From assembly GCF_023502425.1 (NCBI RefSeq), contig NZ_JAMFMA010000003.1, forward strand, positions 1-64,000: a stretch of DNA of 64,000 nt, read 5' to 3'. Shown here piece after piece: positions 28,485-38,616 of the stretch (position 1 is the first letter of the stretch; the number at the start of each line of letters is the position of its first letter). The translations under genes and the position numbers were made by a program. Below the pieces are notes generated by a model that had not been told where the DNA came from, did not search any database, and saw only the letters and a list, made by a program, of their open reading frames with translations. The DNA comes from Flagellimonas spongiicola. GTDB taxonomy: Bacteria; Bacteroidota; Bacteroidia; Flavobacteriales; Flavobacteriaceae.

Positions 28485-30731
28485 TTATTGAATTCCCCAA
28501 TTCATATTGGGTTCAGGTCCCATTTCAAACTCCAAAGTTCCTCCAGCTATGAGTTCCTTGTGGGAAATATGGCTGCGTTGCATATTTTCCCCGTTTAGTT
28601 TTGCCGATTGAATGTATTTATTGATTGATGAATTGTTTTTTGCCGTAATTACAAATGTTTTATCCTTGGACACGTTCAAAGTGACTTTGTCAAATATGGG
28701 ACTACCAATTTCATACTGACCGGATGCAGGATTCATCGGATAGAAGCCCATAGCACTGAAAACATACCAAGCTGACATTTGACCACAGTCCTCATTACCA
28801 CTTAAGCCATTAGGTTTGGTGCTGTACTGCGTATTCAAAATTTTTCTGATCCATTCCTGTGTTTTCCAAGGTTTGTTGGCCTTATTGTACAAATAGGCAA
28901 TGTGATGACTGGGTTCATTTCCATGAGCGTACTGGCCTATTAAACCTGTAATATCCGCTGAAACATTATCGCCGGAGATTTCAGAGGTTTCCGTAAATAA
29001 CTGTTCCAGTTTTTCGGTGAAAGGTTCAGGGCCTCCGTGCAGCGCTATAAATGTTGGTACATCGTGGAGTACAAACCAGCTGTGCTGCCATGCATTACCT
29101 TCTGTATAATCCGTGCCTTCCCTATGGGCAGAATATTTGGGGTCAAATGGTTCGTTCCAAGTTTTTCCATCTTCGGATTTACCTCGCATAAAACCAGTTT
29201 CCTTATCGAAATGATATTTGAATGCCTTGGAACGCTTTAAGAAATATTGATAATCTTCTTCCTTTCCCAAATCTTTCGCCATTTGAGCTACGCACCAATC
29301 ATTGTAAGCCAATTCCAATCCAATGGTAACCGATTCGTCCAACGAATTGAAAGGGATGTAGCCAAATTCTTTGTAAGGAGCCAATCCACGGATATCGCCC
29401 ATCATGGTATTTTTGACGGCTTCATATGCTTTGTCCACATCGTAATTACGCAATCCTTTCAAATACGCTTCTGCTATCACGGAAACACCATGGTTACCAG
29501 TCATGGTATTGGTTTCGTTTCCGTAAAGTGTCCATACCGGAAGCCTACCTTGTTCTTCATAATAAGCCAACATAGATTGGACAATGTCGTCTACTTTAGC
29601 AGGATGTATGATGTTGAGTAGTGGATTTTCTGCCCGGAAAGTGTCCCAAAGTGAGAGCGTGGAGTACGCATCCCAGCCGGAAGATTTGGCTATACTATCG
29701 TTTTGCAAACGAAATTCACCATTTACATCACTGAATCGGACTGGTGCTACTTGGGTATGATAGAGTGCGGTATAAAAAATGGTTTTAAGTGAATCTTGCG
29801 GTGTCTCCACCGTAATTTTGGACAATAAATTTTCCCATTGTGAATTGGTCTTTCCCTTGACATTTTCAAATTCCTTCCCAATACCGTGTGCTGCTAAATT
29901 GGCTTTTGCATTTTCAACACTCACTGAAGAAACAGCAATCATCAGTTCCACAGTTTTAGTGCTATCGGTTGCCATAAAAAACTGTGCGCCAACTTTTTTG
30001 CCAACTACAGGGTTGGAAGTGCCGATAGTTTCGCCATCGGCTACAAAAGACGAGTTTTCAATGGCCGTTTTGCTTTTTATGGCGTAAAACAATTTTTGGT
30101 TTTTTGCCCAGCCAGTACTATGTCGATAACCAGTAATAGTATGAGCATCTTCTTGGTTTATTGCACTTTCCAGAGGTGCATCCCAATTAATCGCAAAACC
30201 TAGGTCCAATATGAACGATGGTTGGCCTTCAGTATATGCATATTTATGGAACGCCACATACTCATTGGCGGTAAGTTCCACGGTAACGGCAGGGTCGATT
30301 AAATCTACTTTGTAATATCCTGGGATTGCGATTTCTGAGTCATGGGAAAAACTACTGGTGTAGGGAAGACTATCCTTAGGTTTGCCAAAATGGGTTAACT
30401 CAACTTCTGTGTTGGTAGGCATTAAAATCAAATCAGCTAAGTCCCCTATTCCTGTCCCGCTTAAATGTAACTGACCAAATCCTGAGATAGTGTTATCTGT
30501 GATGTGATAGCCAGAACACCAATCCCATCCAGCCGTACCATTGTCAGGGCTAGGTTGCACCATTCCAAATGGGGCAGTGGCACCTGGAAATGTATGCCCA
30601 TGCCCGCCTGTCCCGATGAAAGGATCGACAAAATCAGTAAGTTTTTTGGCTGGTACTTGTTTTTGGGTTTCCGCACAAGATAAACACAATAGGATAGCGG
30701 AAACAAACAGTATTGTCGTATTCCTGTTCAT
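28485..30731 (-). CDS. GH92 alpha-mannosidase lipoprotein (first gene of the locus)
   Basis: This 748-residue lipoprotein (lipobox LCLSC, Cys19) starts its mature part with LTDFVDPFIGTGGHGHTFPGAT and PFGMVQPSPDN. The acid motif HGNEPSHHIAYLYN (Glu606) and the calcium/base segment GNEDCGQMSAWYVFSAMGFYP (Asp648) are intact. It is expected to remove terminal alpha-mannose from N-glycans or mannan at the cell surface or in the periplasm. It is the promoter-proximal gene of the minus-strand locus and diverges from the LytS/LytTR genes over a 218-bp intergenic region, which is the most likely place for control of the whole cluster. Confidence 0.92.
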   Translation of the reverse strand: MNRNTTILFVSAILLCLSCAETQKQVPAKKLTDFVDPFIGTGGHGHTFPGATAPFGMVQPSPDNGTAGWDWCSGYHITDNTISGFGQLHLSGTGIGDLADLILMPTNTEVELTHFGKPKDSLPYTSSFSHDSEIAIPGYYKVDLIDPAVTVELTANEYVAFHKYAYTEGQPSFILDLGFAINWDAPLESAINQEDAHTITGYRHSTGWAKNQKLFYAIKSKTAIENSSFVADGETIGTSNPVVGKKVGAQFFMATDSTKTVELMIAVSSVSVENAKANLAAHGIGKEFENVKGKTNSQWENLLSKITVETPQDSLKTIFYTALYHTQVAPVRFSDVNGEFRLQNDSIAKSSGWDAYSTLSLWDTFRAENPLLNIIHPAKVDDIVQSMLAYYEEQGRLPVWTLYGNETNTMTGNHGVSVIAEAYLKGLRNYDVDKAYEAVKNTMMGDIRGLAPYKEFGYIPFNSLDESVTIGLELAYNDWCVAQMAKDLGKEEDYQYFLKRSKAFKYHFDKETGFMRGKSEDGKTWNEPFDPKYSAHREGTDYTEGNAWQHSWFVLHDVPTFIALHGGPEPFTEKLEQLFTETSEISGDNVSADITGLIGQYAHGNEPSHHIAYLYNKANKPWKTQEWIRKILNTQYSTKPNGLSGNEDCGQMSAWYVFSAMGFYPMNPASGQYEIGSPIFDKVTLNVSKDKTFVITAKNNSSINKYIQSAKLNGENMQRSHISHKELIAGGTLEFEMGPEPNMNWGIQ

Positions 30732-30949
30732 CGGACAATCGGGTTAGAATTGGTTATTTTTATACTTTTTTGCAAGTTTGATACGGTTTCGTTATAGTTG
30801 GTGTGCGGTAAGTCGGGTCGTGTTGATTAGTGTCTTGTAATTCTAAATATTTATAATTTTATCCGCTGGTCGAATAAATTTAGACCAACAACAAAGCCCA
30901 AAAGCTAAACAGCAGAAAAACCGTACAATCTTAAAAAACACTGCGTTTC
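30732..30949. promoter_or_regulatory. Divergent intergenic region between the glycan locus and the LytS/LytTR genes
   Basis: This 218-bp region must carry promoters for both directions. ACGGTTTCG (30783-30791) and GCGGTAAGT (30805-30813) lie 22 bp apart as an imperfect direct repeat, a spacing seen in LytTR sites, but the match is weak. No exact TAnnTTTG element was seen on either strand. Confidence 0.4.
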
Positions 30950-32035
30950 ATGTACATAAACAACAAATTGGAGGATCTCTTAAAAGTGGAAACTCCGCAG
31001 CAGTACAACATCACTTATAAGCATCATATCATATTTTGGTTGATCTATTTTTTGCTCAATACGTTGCGATGGGGTAGCATCCATAATGATTTTGCGTTGT
31101 CCTTAAAAACCAACCTGATTGGATTTCCTATACATATTGCGCTTTCCTATTTCAATATCTATTACTTGATGCCCAAGTTTGTCTATACCAGACAATATGT
31201 AACCTATGCCTTGTTGGTTCTGGCTTGCCTGTTTTTTATGCTTGTAGTGAAATTCAATCTAACGTATTATTTGGTCAGCACCAATGTGATGCCTGAAGGG
31301 GATGAATATACCGATAGCCTTACCTTGAATTATGCGATTATCACGATGTTTGGCGAGCTGTATGTGGTGGCCTTTGCAACCGCAATCAAGGTTACTGTTG
31401 ACTGGTTAAGGGAGCATAGTAAATTACATGATTTGGAGAAGCGCCAATTGACAACGGAATTAAAGTTCCTTCGGTCACAAGTTTCGCCACACTTTTTCTT
31501 CAATACTTTGAATAACATATATTCCCTGACCTTAGAGAAATCGGAAAAAGCACCCGAGGTAATCCTAAAGTTATCTGGGCTGATGAGGTACCTTCTTTAT
31601 GCAACTCGTAAACGAAAACAAGACTTGAAAAGTGAAATCGATTGTATCCAAAATTATATTGATTTGGAACGTATTCGATTCAACGATACCTTGGAAATCG
31701 ATTTTGGAATTTCTGGAGATTTGGAAAACAAGGAAATTGCTCCCATGTTATTGGTTCCATTGATAGAAAACTGCTTTAAACATGGGGCTAGCAAGAATAT
31801 TGGGGATATGAATATCACCATTGATATCGATGTGGATGACGATTTTTTGTATTTTAAAGTATCGAATACCATTCCTAAACGTGACAATAATAGCCAAGTG
31901 GCCACACGTAGTGGGGGGATTGGTTTGTCAAATGTTAAAAAGAGATTAGAACTGGGTTATGACCCAAATGATTATGAACTTTCCATATTTGAAAAGGAAA
32001 ACAGGTTCCATGTTGATTTAAAACTTAAAGTATGA
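30950..32035 (+). CDS. LytS-type sensor histidine kinase
   Basis: This 361-residue protein has four hydrophobic helices in residues 25-150, then the His_kinase (PF06580) domain. The phosphoacceptor His lies in SQVSPHFFFNTLNNIYSL, at about residue 180. The ATPase part follows: PMLLVPLIENCFKHG, then GGIGLSNVKKRLELGY. There is no large sensor domain, so the stimulus is probably sensed in the membrane. The stop codon overlaps the start of the response regulator gene (ATGA), so the two are translationally coupled. The pair diverges from the glycan locus and precedes the PSD1 cluster; either could be its target. Confidence 0.92.
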   Translation: MYINNKLEDLLKVETPQQYNITYKHHIIFWLIYFLLNTLRWGSIHNDFALSLKTNLIGFPIHIALSYFNIYYLMPKFVYTRQYVTYALLVLACLFFMLVVKFNLTYYLVSTNVMPEGDEYTDSLTLNYAIITMFGELYVVAFATAIKVTVDWLREHSKLHDLEKRQLTTELKFLRSQVSPHFFFNTLNNIYSLTLEKSEKAPEVILKLSGLMRYLLYATRKRKQDLKSEIDCIQNYIDLERIRFNDTLEIDFGISGDLENKEIAPMLLVPLIENCFKHGASKNIGDMNITIDIDVDDDFLYFKVSNTIPKRDNNSQVATRSGGIGLSNVKKRLELGYDPNDYELSIFEKENRFHVDLKLKV

Positions 32036-32748
32036 TGACCTTCAAAGTGATTGTAGTTGATGATGAGCCTTTGGCCATCAATGTGCTGAAAAATTATGTG
32101 CAACAGGTGAACCAATTGGAATTGATCCAGACATTTTCCAATGCCGTAGATGCCAATTTGTTTCTCCAGGAAAACGAGGTGGATATCATCTTTTTGGATA
32201 TCAACATGCCCATTTTGGATGGCCTTGAGTTTTTGGCGTCACTAAAAAAGGCGCCTATGATTGTGATTACCACAGCTCATGAGGAGTATGCGTTAAAGAG
32301 CTTTGAACTGGAAGCTATAGACTATTTAGTGAAACCCATACCTTTTCCTAGGTTTCTCAGGGCAATCAATAGGATTATTTCACTAAAACAAGGTGCTGCA
32401 GGCGCGGGACATAGTAGCAGTGAAAAACCAAGCATTTTTGTAAAAGTTGATAAGAAAAAGCTCCAAAAAATATTTATTGATGAAATAGTGGTAGTTGAAA
32501 GCCTTAAAGACTACATCCGTATAAAGACGACATCTGCAAAATACATCATCCATAAAACTTTGGGTAGTTTCACTGATGAGTTGCCTAGTGATAAATTCAT
32601 TCGAATCCATAGGTCCTATACTATTGCCATTGACAAGGTAGAGGCCATTGAAGGAAACAGCTTGGAAGTTGACGGCATTCGTTATACAATTGGACGCAGC
32701 TACCTCAATGAAGCAAAGAGCAGAATTTTAAATGACACTATAACTTGA
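32032..32748 (+). CDS. LytTR-family response regulator
   Basis: This 238-residue protein has a receiver domain with the acidic pair in VIVVDDEPLAINVL and the phosphoacceptor Asp in DIIFLDINMPILDG. The switch Thr/Lys region is TTAHEEYALKSFELEAIDYLVKP. A short linker (about residues 122-135) leads to a LytTR DNA-binding domain with IFVKVDKKKLQKI, VVVESLKDYIRI, FIRIHRSYTIAIDKVEAIEG and YTIGRSYL. LytTR domains bind pairs of direct repeats about two helical turns apart. It is coupled to the upstream kinase gene and 135 bp upstream of the PSD1-type gene. Confidence 0.93.
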   Translation: MMTFKVIVVDDEPLAINVLKNYVQQVNQLELIQTFSNAVDANLFLQENEVDIIFLDINMPILDGLEFLASLKKAPMIVITTAHEEYALKSFELEAIDYLVKPIPFPRFLRAINRIISLKQGAAGAGHSSSEKPSIFVKVDKKKLQKIFIDEIVVVESLKDYIRIKTTSAKYIIHKTLGSFTDELPSDKFIRIHRSYTIAIDKVEAIEGNSLEVDGIRYTIGRSYLNEAKSRILNDTIT

Positions 32749-32883
32749 AGTATTTAACTGGTTTACAGTTGTTTTTCATTTGGTTTCATTGATCTTTCCC
32801 TTTTAGTTATTGGTCGAAATTTTATTGGATAAGTCATCATATCTAGGTAGCTTAAATGCGTTTGCAAATAAATACCTCAGGAG

Positions 32884-35232
32884 ATGGTCCTTCAAACTAA
32901 ACTCAATGTCTTAGTAAGGCAATTTTTAATAGGAAGTTTTTCCGCACTAATTCTTATTGGTTGCGGACAAAAAAAGGGCGGTTATATCGCTCAAGATGAA
33001 GGTGAATCTGTTGTCGCGATTCCTGATTCGGTTGATTTCTCCTTGCACATTAAGCCAATTCTGTCTGACCGTTGTTTTGCCTGTCATGGCCCAGATAAAA
33101 ACGCTATAGAAGGCGGATTGTCGCTGCATAAAGCAGAGGATGCGTATGCCGCAATTGGTGAAAACAAAGATCGTTATGCGATTGTTCCTGGTGATTTGAA
33201 TAAAAGTGAGTTGGTTAACAGGATACTTAGTGAAGATCCAAATTTGGTTATGCCACCTCTTGAGTCCAATCTTACATTATCGACCAGCGAAAAAGAATTA
33301 TTGAAAAAATGGATTGAACAAGGTGCCGTATATAAAAAACATTGGGCATTTGTACCTCCAGAATCACCATCAATTCCTAACATAGACAACGATAGCTGGA
33401 GTCAGAATGAGATTGATAAATTCGTTTTGCAAAAATTAGGTGATCAAGGATTTACACCGTCAGAACAAGCTTCAAAAGAACAATTGATTAGGAGGGCATT
33501 TTTTAGTATTGTTGGACTACCGCCAAGTGCCGAACAGGTTACTGATTTTGTCAATAATACCACCCCAAATGCTTATGAACAAGTTATAGACTCTCTACTT
33601 GGGACTTCTGACTATGCTGAATACATGGCCGCCGATTGGATGGATGTGGCACGTTATGCGGACACCCATGGATATCAAGATGATTTTGAACGCATCATGT
33701 GGCCGTGGAGAGACTGGGTTATTCATGCGTTCAATAAAAATATGCCCTACGATGAATTTGTAACCTATCAGTTGGCAGGAGACATGCTGCCAAACGCGTC
33801 CAAAGAATCCATTTTGGCCACAGGTTTTAATAGGAATCACAAGATTACTGCAGAAGGCGGCGTTATCCCAGAAGAATATCGAATAGAATACGTAGAAGAC
33901 CGAACTAATACGTTTGGCACTGCATTTTTGGGGCTTACTTTGGAATGTTCAAGATGTCATGACCATAAGTATGATCCTGTAAGCCAAGAAGAACATTTTC
34001 AATTGTTCAGTTTTTTCAATAATGTTGATGAGGATGGGTTAATGGCCAATGCCCAAGTAATACCGAAACCATATATTAATATTAGCAAAGAAGAAGCCAA
34101 TGGTGTTCTGGATTTTGTGAATATGACAAATACCACAAAAGATGTTAAGGTGATGGTTATGCAGGATATGTCTAAACCTCGTGATGCCTTTGTTTTGAAT
34201 CGAGGGGCTTATGATCAGCTGGGAGATCAAGTTCATGCAGACACTCCTGAAGCTATTATGCCATTTCCTGAAGATTTGCCAAAGAACAGATTAGGCTTGG
34301 CTAAATGGTTGTTTCATGACGATAATCCGTTAACGGCTAGGGTGTCTGTTAATCGTATATGGCAACGTATGTTTGGAAAAGGATTAGTGGAAAGCTCATA
34401 TGATTTTGGAAATCAAGGGGCTTTACCCTCACATCCCAAGCTTTTGGATTATTTGGCTATAAAGTACAGAACCGAAGGGTGGGACATGAAAAAAATGATC
34501 AAGTACATGGCTATGTCCGCCACGTTCCAACAAAGCAGTGCCATTTCTGATGAAATGCGCGAGAAAGATCCAGAAAACACCTATTTGGCGAGGGCAACCA
34601 GGTTAAGGTTAGGTGCCGAAATGATTCGGGATCAAGCATTGAAATTAAGCGGATTGTTGAACCCTGAAATAGGTGGTCCAAGCGTTAAACCGTATCAACC
34701 TGATGGAATTTGGGAAGAAACCACAGGTGGCGGCGGTGGAAGCACTGCTAGATATATCCAAAGTGAAGGCAAGGACCTTTACCGAAAAAGTCTCTATACA
34801 TTTTGGAAACGTACGGTACCACCTCCAAGCATGATGACATTTGATGCGGCTTCGCGCGATTTATGTACGGTAAAACGACAGGAGACCAATACTCCGCTAC
34901 AGGCGCTTGTTTTATTGAACGACCCACAGCTCATAGAAGCGGCTCGTGCCATGGCTTCCAAAGCGTTGGTTGAGGATTCGTTACAAGGACAAATTGGGTA
35001 TATATTCCAAAATGCCACATCTCGCAGACCGGATACTGCAGAAATGGATGTGCTACAGAAATTTTATGAAGATGCTTTGGCCAAGATTGAATCGGGCGAA
35101 ATCATCCCAGAAGAGTATTTGGCAATAGGGGAGTATGAACCTGAAATATCAGTTTCACAAGAGACCTTGACAGCCTTGTCGTTGACAGCACAGACCATTT
35201 TCAATTTGGATGAAACTATTACACGCGGATAA
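32884..35232 (+). CDS. Planctomycete-type cytochrome (PSCyt1)/DUF1549/DUF1553 (PSD1) lipoprotein
   Basis: This 782-residue protein has an N-terminal lipoprotein signal (LILIGCGQ, Cys27). A c-type heme motif CFACH (64-68) follows in the PSCyt1 domain. Next is DUF1549 ([11 protein letters not shown], then [12 protein letters not shown]), which includes a second motif [13 protein letters not shown]-terminal DUF1553/PSD1 domain follows ([29 protein letters not shown]). The family is abundant in Planctomycetes and is found with DUF1501 proteins; its reaction is unknown. The protein is shorter than many homologues because no LamG domain is inserted between the cytochrome and DUF1549 parts. The DUF1501 gene starts 2 bp after its stop, as in most such pairs. 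Confidence 0.9.
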   Translation: MVLQTKLNVLVRQFLIGSFSALILIGCGQKKGGYIAQDEGESVVAIPDSVDFSLHIKPILSDRCFACHGPDKNAIEGGLSLHKAEDAYAAIGENKDRYAIVPGDLNKSELVNRILSEDPNLVMPPLESNLTLSTSEKELLKKWIEQGAVYKKHWAFVPPESPSIPNIDNDSWSQNEIDKFVLQKLGDQGFTPSEQASKEQLIRRAFFSIVGLPPSAEQVTDFVNNTTPNAYEQVIDSLLGTSDYAEYMAADWMDVARYADTHGYQDDFERIMWPWRDWVIHAFNKNMPYDEFVTYQLAGDMLPNASKESILATGFNRNHKITAEGGVIPEEYRIEYVEDRTNTFGTAFLGLTLECSRCHDHKYDPVSQEEHFQLFSFFNNVDEDGLMANAQVIPKPYINISKEEANGVLDFVNMTNTTKDVKVMVMQDMSKPRDAFVLNRGAYDQLGDQVHADTPEAIMPFPEDLPKNRLGLAKWLFHDDNPLTARVSVNRIWQRMFGKGLVESSYDFGNQGALPSHPKLLDYLAIKYRTEGWDMKKMIKYMAMSATFQQSSAISDEMREKDPENTYLARATRLRLGAEMIRDQALKLSGLLNPEIGGPSVKPYQPDGIWEETTGGGGGSTARYIQSEGKDLYRKSLYTFWKRTVPPPSMMTFDAASRDLCTVKRQETNTPLQALVLLNDPQLIEAARAMASKALVEDSLQGQIGYIFQNATSRRPDTAEMDVLQKFYEDALAKIESGEIIPEEYLAIGEYEPEISVSQETLTALSLTAQTIFNLDETITRG

Positions 35233-35234
35233 TC

Positions 35235-36725
35235 ATGGGTGAAAAGAAAATATTGGCAGATAATGCCCTTAACATGAATAGAAGGGCATTTTTAGGGAAA
35301 TCCGCCTTAGGTATAGGTGGAGCAGCTCTTGGCACCCTACTTGGATGCAATTTTTACCAAAAAGAGGGGGAATTGTTGACCAAGACTGACAATCCTATGG
35401 GGATTAAAGGAATCCTTCATTCCCCGCATCATGCTGCAAAGATAAAGCGTGTGATTTACCTTTTTCAAAGTGGAGGGCCATCACAATTTGAGCTATTTGA
35501 CTATAAACCACTTTTAAATCAAAGAAGGGGCGAAGACCTTCCGGAGTCTATTCGCAATGGTCAACGTTTAACGGGAATGACCTCTGGACAGGATAGTTTT
35601 CCGTTGGTTGGTTCCTTATATGACTTTAAGCAGTATGGTAAAAACGGTACATGGATAAGCGATTTACTCCCTTATACTGCAAAAATGGCGGATGACATCT
35701 GTGTGATCAATTCCATGTTTACTGAAGCGATAAACCATGATCCTGCTGTAACGTTTTTCCAAACAGGCTCCCAACAACCTGGTCGACCAAGTATTGGGTC
35801 TTGGTTAAGCTATGGCCTTGGAAGTGAAAATCAAAACTTACCAGCTTTTACGGTTTTGTTGTCTAGAGGTAGCGGTAGACCCAATGGACAGCCATTGTAT
35901 ACACGACTTTGGGGTAACGGTTTCCTACATTCCTTGCATCAAGGGGTTCAATTTAGGGCAGCGAAAGACCCAGTTTTGTATCTAAATGATCCACAAGGGA
36001 TCTCCAAATCGACAAAAAGGGCCATTCTCGATAATTTGGCGGAGTTGAATGAAAAACAATACCAAGAATTTGGTGACGAAGAAATTCAAAGTCGAATTGC
36101 ACAATACGAAATGGCATATCGTATGCAGACTTCGGTCCCAGAAGTAATGAATACCGAAAAAGAACCGGATTACATTTATAAAATGTATGGTGCTGATGCA
36201 AAAATCCCAGGAACTTATGCCGCCAATTGTTTGTTGGCAAGAAGATTGGCAGAACAAGATGTGCGCTTCATCCAACTATATCACATGGGATGGGATCAGC
36301 ATGCCAATTTACCAAGTGCCATAGAAAAACAAGCTAAGGATGTTGATCAAGCTTCCGCAGCTCTTGTCGCCGATTTGAAGCAACGTGGATTGTTGGATGA
36401 TACCTTGGTCATATGGGGTGGGGAATTTGGACGAACAAATTACTCGCAGGGTATACTTACGGATACTAATTATGGGCGTGATCATCACCCAAGATGCTTT
36501 TCCATGTGGTTAGCAGGAGGAGGAATCAAGCCGGGAATTGTCTATGGTAAAACAGATGATTTTGGTTACAATATTGTCGAAAACCCAGTGCATGTTCATG
36601 ATTTCCAGGCCACTTTATTGCACTTATTGGGTATTGACCATGAGCGCCTAACCTATAAATATCAAGGTAGACGATTCCGATTAACCGATGTTGAAGGCCA
36701 TGTGGTCAAGGATATATTAGCCTAA
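35235..36725 (+). CDS. DUF1501 (sulfatase-fold) protein with Tat-type signal
   Basis: This 496-residue protein carries an N-terminal twin-arginine signal starting [19 protein letters not shown], with a possible lipidated Cys at LLGCN. The DUF1501 domain follows, with the alkaline-phosphatase-like motifs [48 protein letters not shown] and WGGEFGRT. No formylglycine Cys/Ser motif is present, so ordinary sulfatase activity is not supported. It is the standard partner of PSD1 proteins. The overlap of its stop with the next gene's start (one base) and its 2-bp gap to the PSD1 gene mark one operon. The Tat signal suggests it folds, perhaps with a metal, before export. Confidence 0.88.
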   Translation: MGEKKILADNALNMNRRAFLGKSALGIGGAALGTLLGCNFYQKEGELLTKTDNPMGIKGILHSPHHAAKIKRVIYLFQSGGPSQFELFDYKPLLNQRRGEDLPESIRNGQRLTGMTSGQDSFPLVGSLYDFKQYGKNGTWISDLLPYTAKMADDICVINSMFTEAINHDPAVTFFQTGSQQPGRPSIGSWLSYGLGSENQNLPAFTVLLSRGSGRPNGQPLYTRLWGNGFLHSLHQGVQFRAAKDPVLYLNDPQGISKSTKRAILDNLAELNEKQYQEFGDEEIQSRIAQYEMAYRMQTSVPEVMNTEKEPDYIYKMYGADAKIPGTYAANCLLARRLAEQDVRFIQLYHMGWDQHANLPSAIEKQAKDVDQASAALVADLKQRGLLDDTLVIWGGEFGRTNYSQGILTDTNYGRDHHPRCFSMWLAGGGIKPGIVYGKTDDFGYNIVENPVHVHDFQATLLHLLGIDHERLTYKYQGRRFRLTDVEGHVVKDILA

Positions 36726-37759
36726 TGAGACGAAGAAAATTTATAGAAAATAGTGCGTTGGCCAGTTTAGGCATAGCAGCCGGAAGCTCACTTTCCTTTA
36801 CTGATAAATTTTGGAAAGACGCCCTGATAGGTCATGGAACGCATCAATATAAAATTGATCTGGAGTGGGGGAAACTCAATAACGAAAAATTCCCTGTTAA
36901 AGATTGTCATGAAATGGTTCAAGATGCCAAAGGACGCATTATTCTTTTAACGAACCACACTAAAAACAATATTCTAATATATGACCGCTCTGGTAAATTG
37001 CTGGATTCATGGGGGACCGAGTACCCTGGAGGGCATGGACTGACGCTTCACGATGAAAATGGAACCGAATTTCTTTACATCTGCGATAATGAAAGACATG
37101 AAGTCATTAAAACAACTTTGGATGGCGAAGTGATTCAAGTATTCCCTTTTCCCCAGGAAAGCGGGAAATACAAGTCAAAAGAAGCTTACATTCCGACGGA
37201 AACCGCAATAGCAGACAACGGAGACATCTATGTGGCTGACGGTTATGGCTCTCAATACATCACGCATTATGATGCCAAGGGCAATATCAAGAACATTTTT
37301 GGAGGCAGGGGTGATGGCGCGGAACATTTTGATAACGCACACGGTATTTGCATAGATAAACGCAATCCCGGTCAACCTCATCTATTGATCACGGCTCGTC
37401 AGCAAAACAAATTGAAACGTTTCACAATGGAAGGTGAATATATGGATTCAATCGATTTGCCGGGAGCGTATATCTGTAGACCAGTAATTCATAATAGTCA
37501 TGTGTATTTAGCAACCATATGGTCTGGAGATGGCTCCGAGGGGACTGGTTTTATATCCGTATTGGATGCCAATAACAGACTTATTTCTGCACCTGGAGGG
37601 AGTACGCCTGAGTACCAAAATGGCCAATTAAACCATATGCATCAAACGCTGAAGGTTTTTCGACATCCACATGATGTTTGTATAGATGCTGATGAGAATA
37701 TCTATGTGGCACAATGGAATTCTTGGGGAACTTATCCCATAAAATTGTATCGGGTATGA
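36725..37759 (+). CDS. Exported NHL/six-bladed beta-propeller protein
   Basis: This 344-residue protein has a twin-arginine-like N-terminus ([23 protein letters not shown]). Repeated propeller motifs follow, with successive strands such as DSWGTEYPGGHGLTLHDENG, TETAIADNGDIYVADGYGSQYI, FDNAHGICIDKRN, and HPHDVCIDADENIYVAQWNSWG. These resemble NHL repeats and peptidyl-alpha-hydroxyglycine lyase-type propellers. No specific catalytic activity can be assigned. Beta-propellers of this type occur with PSD1/DUF1501 proteins, where they may be structural or substrate-binding. Its start overlaps the DUF1501 stop, and its stop overlaps the next gene's start (ATGA), so it is translationally coupled on both sides. 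Confidence 0.8.
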   Translation: MRRRKFIENSALASLGIAAGSSLSFTDKFWKDALIGHGTHQYKIDLEWGKLNNEKFPVKDCHEMVQDAKGRIILLTNHTKNNILIYDRSGKLLDSWGTEYPGGHGLTLHDENGTEFLYICDNERHEVIKTTLDGEVIQVFPFPQESGKYKSKEAYIPTETAIADNGDIYVADGYGSQYITHYDAKGNIKNIFGGRGDGAEHFDNAHGICIDKRNPGQPHLLITARQQNKLKRFTMEGEYMDSIDLPGAYICRPVIHNSHVYLATIWSGDGSEGTGFISVLDANNRLISAPGGSTPEYQNGQLNHMHQTLKVFRHPHDVCIDADENIYVAQWNSWGTYPIKLYRV

Positions 37760-38607
37760 TTGGCTTTCAATGCTTTTTAAAGAAAAGGTCAAAAACCAAA
37801 AATCGACTTTTAATCCTCCTGTTTGCATTAAATTCAAGCTTTATCTTCATCGCTTGTCAATCCAAAAAAGTGGATTATCTAAAAGCAGAATCCATTCAAC
37901 TGGCTTCCCCATCTATCAGAATAGATTCAGCACTGTTTGGGACATCTGCAAAAGTGTCGCTGAACTTGGCAGAAGTAGGAGCAACACTCCATTATACGCT
38001 TGATGGCAGTTTGGTGGACGAGAATTCCACACAATATATTGATCCCATTGAAGTAACTGAAACTGGAATTTTGAAGGTTCGGGCGTACCATCCAGAATTT
38101 TCAAAAAGTGATGAGCAATACGTTACGTTTCGCCAATTGAAAAATGATATTTCGATGGCAGATGTAGCTTTACTTACGGATCCGCATTCGTCCTATCCCG
38201 GAAGGGGCTCTAGAACATTGATTGATGGAAGAAAAGGAGGACTTAACTTTCGAAATGGAGACTACTGGTTGGGATTTCAGGATGGTGTGGTAGTTATCAA
38301 TCTAGCTGTGGGCAAAGACTTGGAATACGATAAAATTGTGCTCAGTGTTTTGCAGGATCAAGATTCTTGGATTTTTAGCCCTTCTTCGGTGGAGGTATCT
38401 TCCAATGGGAATAGTATTGGGAGTATAAAACTGGAAGAAAGTTCCAAGGCAGGTAAAAAGCAATTGCAATACATAGAAATACCTATAACATCAAAAAATA
38501 ACCAACAACTTACCATAACCATATATCCACTGAAAGGGATTCCAGATTGGCATCCAGGAAAGGGCACATTGCCTTGGACATTTGTGGATGAGATCATGGT
38601 GGAATAA
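37756..38607 (+). CDS. Lipoprotein with chitobiase-type FN3-like and discoidin domains
   Basis: The start at 37756 (ATGA overlap with the upstream stop) is preferred over an in-frame ATG at 37714, because it gives a standard lipoprotein signal (ILLFALNSSFIFIACQSKK). The 283-residue product has a CHB_HEX_C-type beta-sandwich (GATLHYTLDGSLVDENST, then ETGILKVRAYHPEF) and an F5/8 type C-like domain ending in FVDEIMVE. No enzyme domain is present; it may tether the complex to glycan at the cell surface. The two domains match in order and motifs the C-termini of the GH20 enzyme (16063-18396) and of the next gene product. That resemblance suggests a common ligand. Confidence 0.8.
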   Translation: MIGFQCFLKKRSKTKNRLLILLFALNSSFIFIACQSKKVDYLKAESIQLASPSIRIDSALFGTSAKVSLNLAEVGATLHYTLDGSLVDENSTQYIDPIEVTETGILKVRAYHPEFSKSDEQYVTFRQLKNDISMADVALLTDPHSSYPGRGSRTLIDGRKGGLNFRNGDYWLGFQDGVVVINLAVGKDLEYDKIVLSVLQDQDSWIFSPSSVEVSSNGNSIGSIKLEESSKAGKKQLQYIEIPITSKNNQQLTITIYPLKGIPDWHPGKGTLPWTFVDEIMVE

Positions 38608-38616
38608 TAGTCTTTA

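Noticed and set aside
35235..36725. Active sulfatase for the DUF1501 protein
   Set aside because: No formylglycine C/S-x-P-S-R motif is present.
37714..37755. Upstream ATG for the FN3/discoidin lipoprotein
   Set aside because: It would overlap the previous gene by 46 bp and put 14 non-signal residues before the lipoprotein signal; the ATGA overlap at 37756 fits better.
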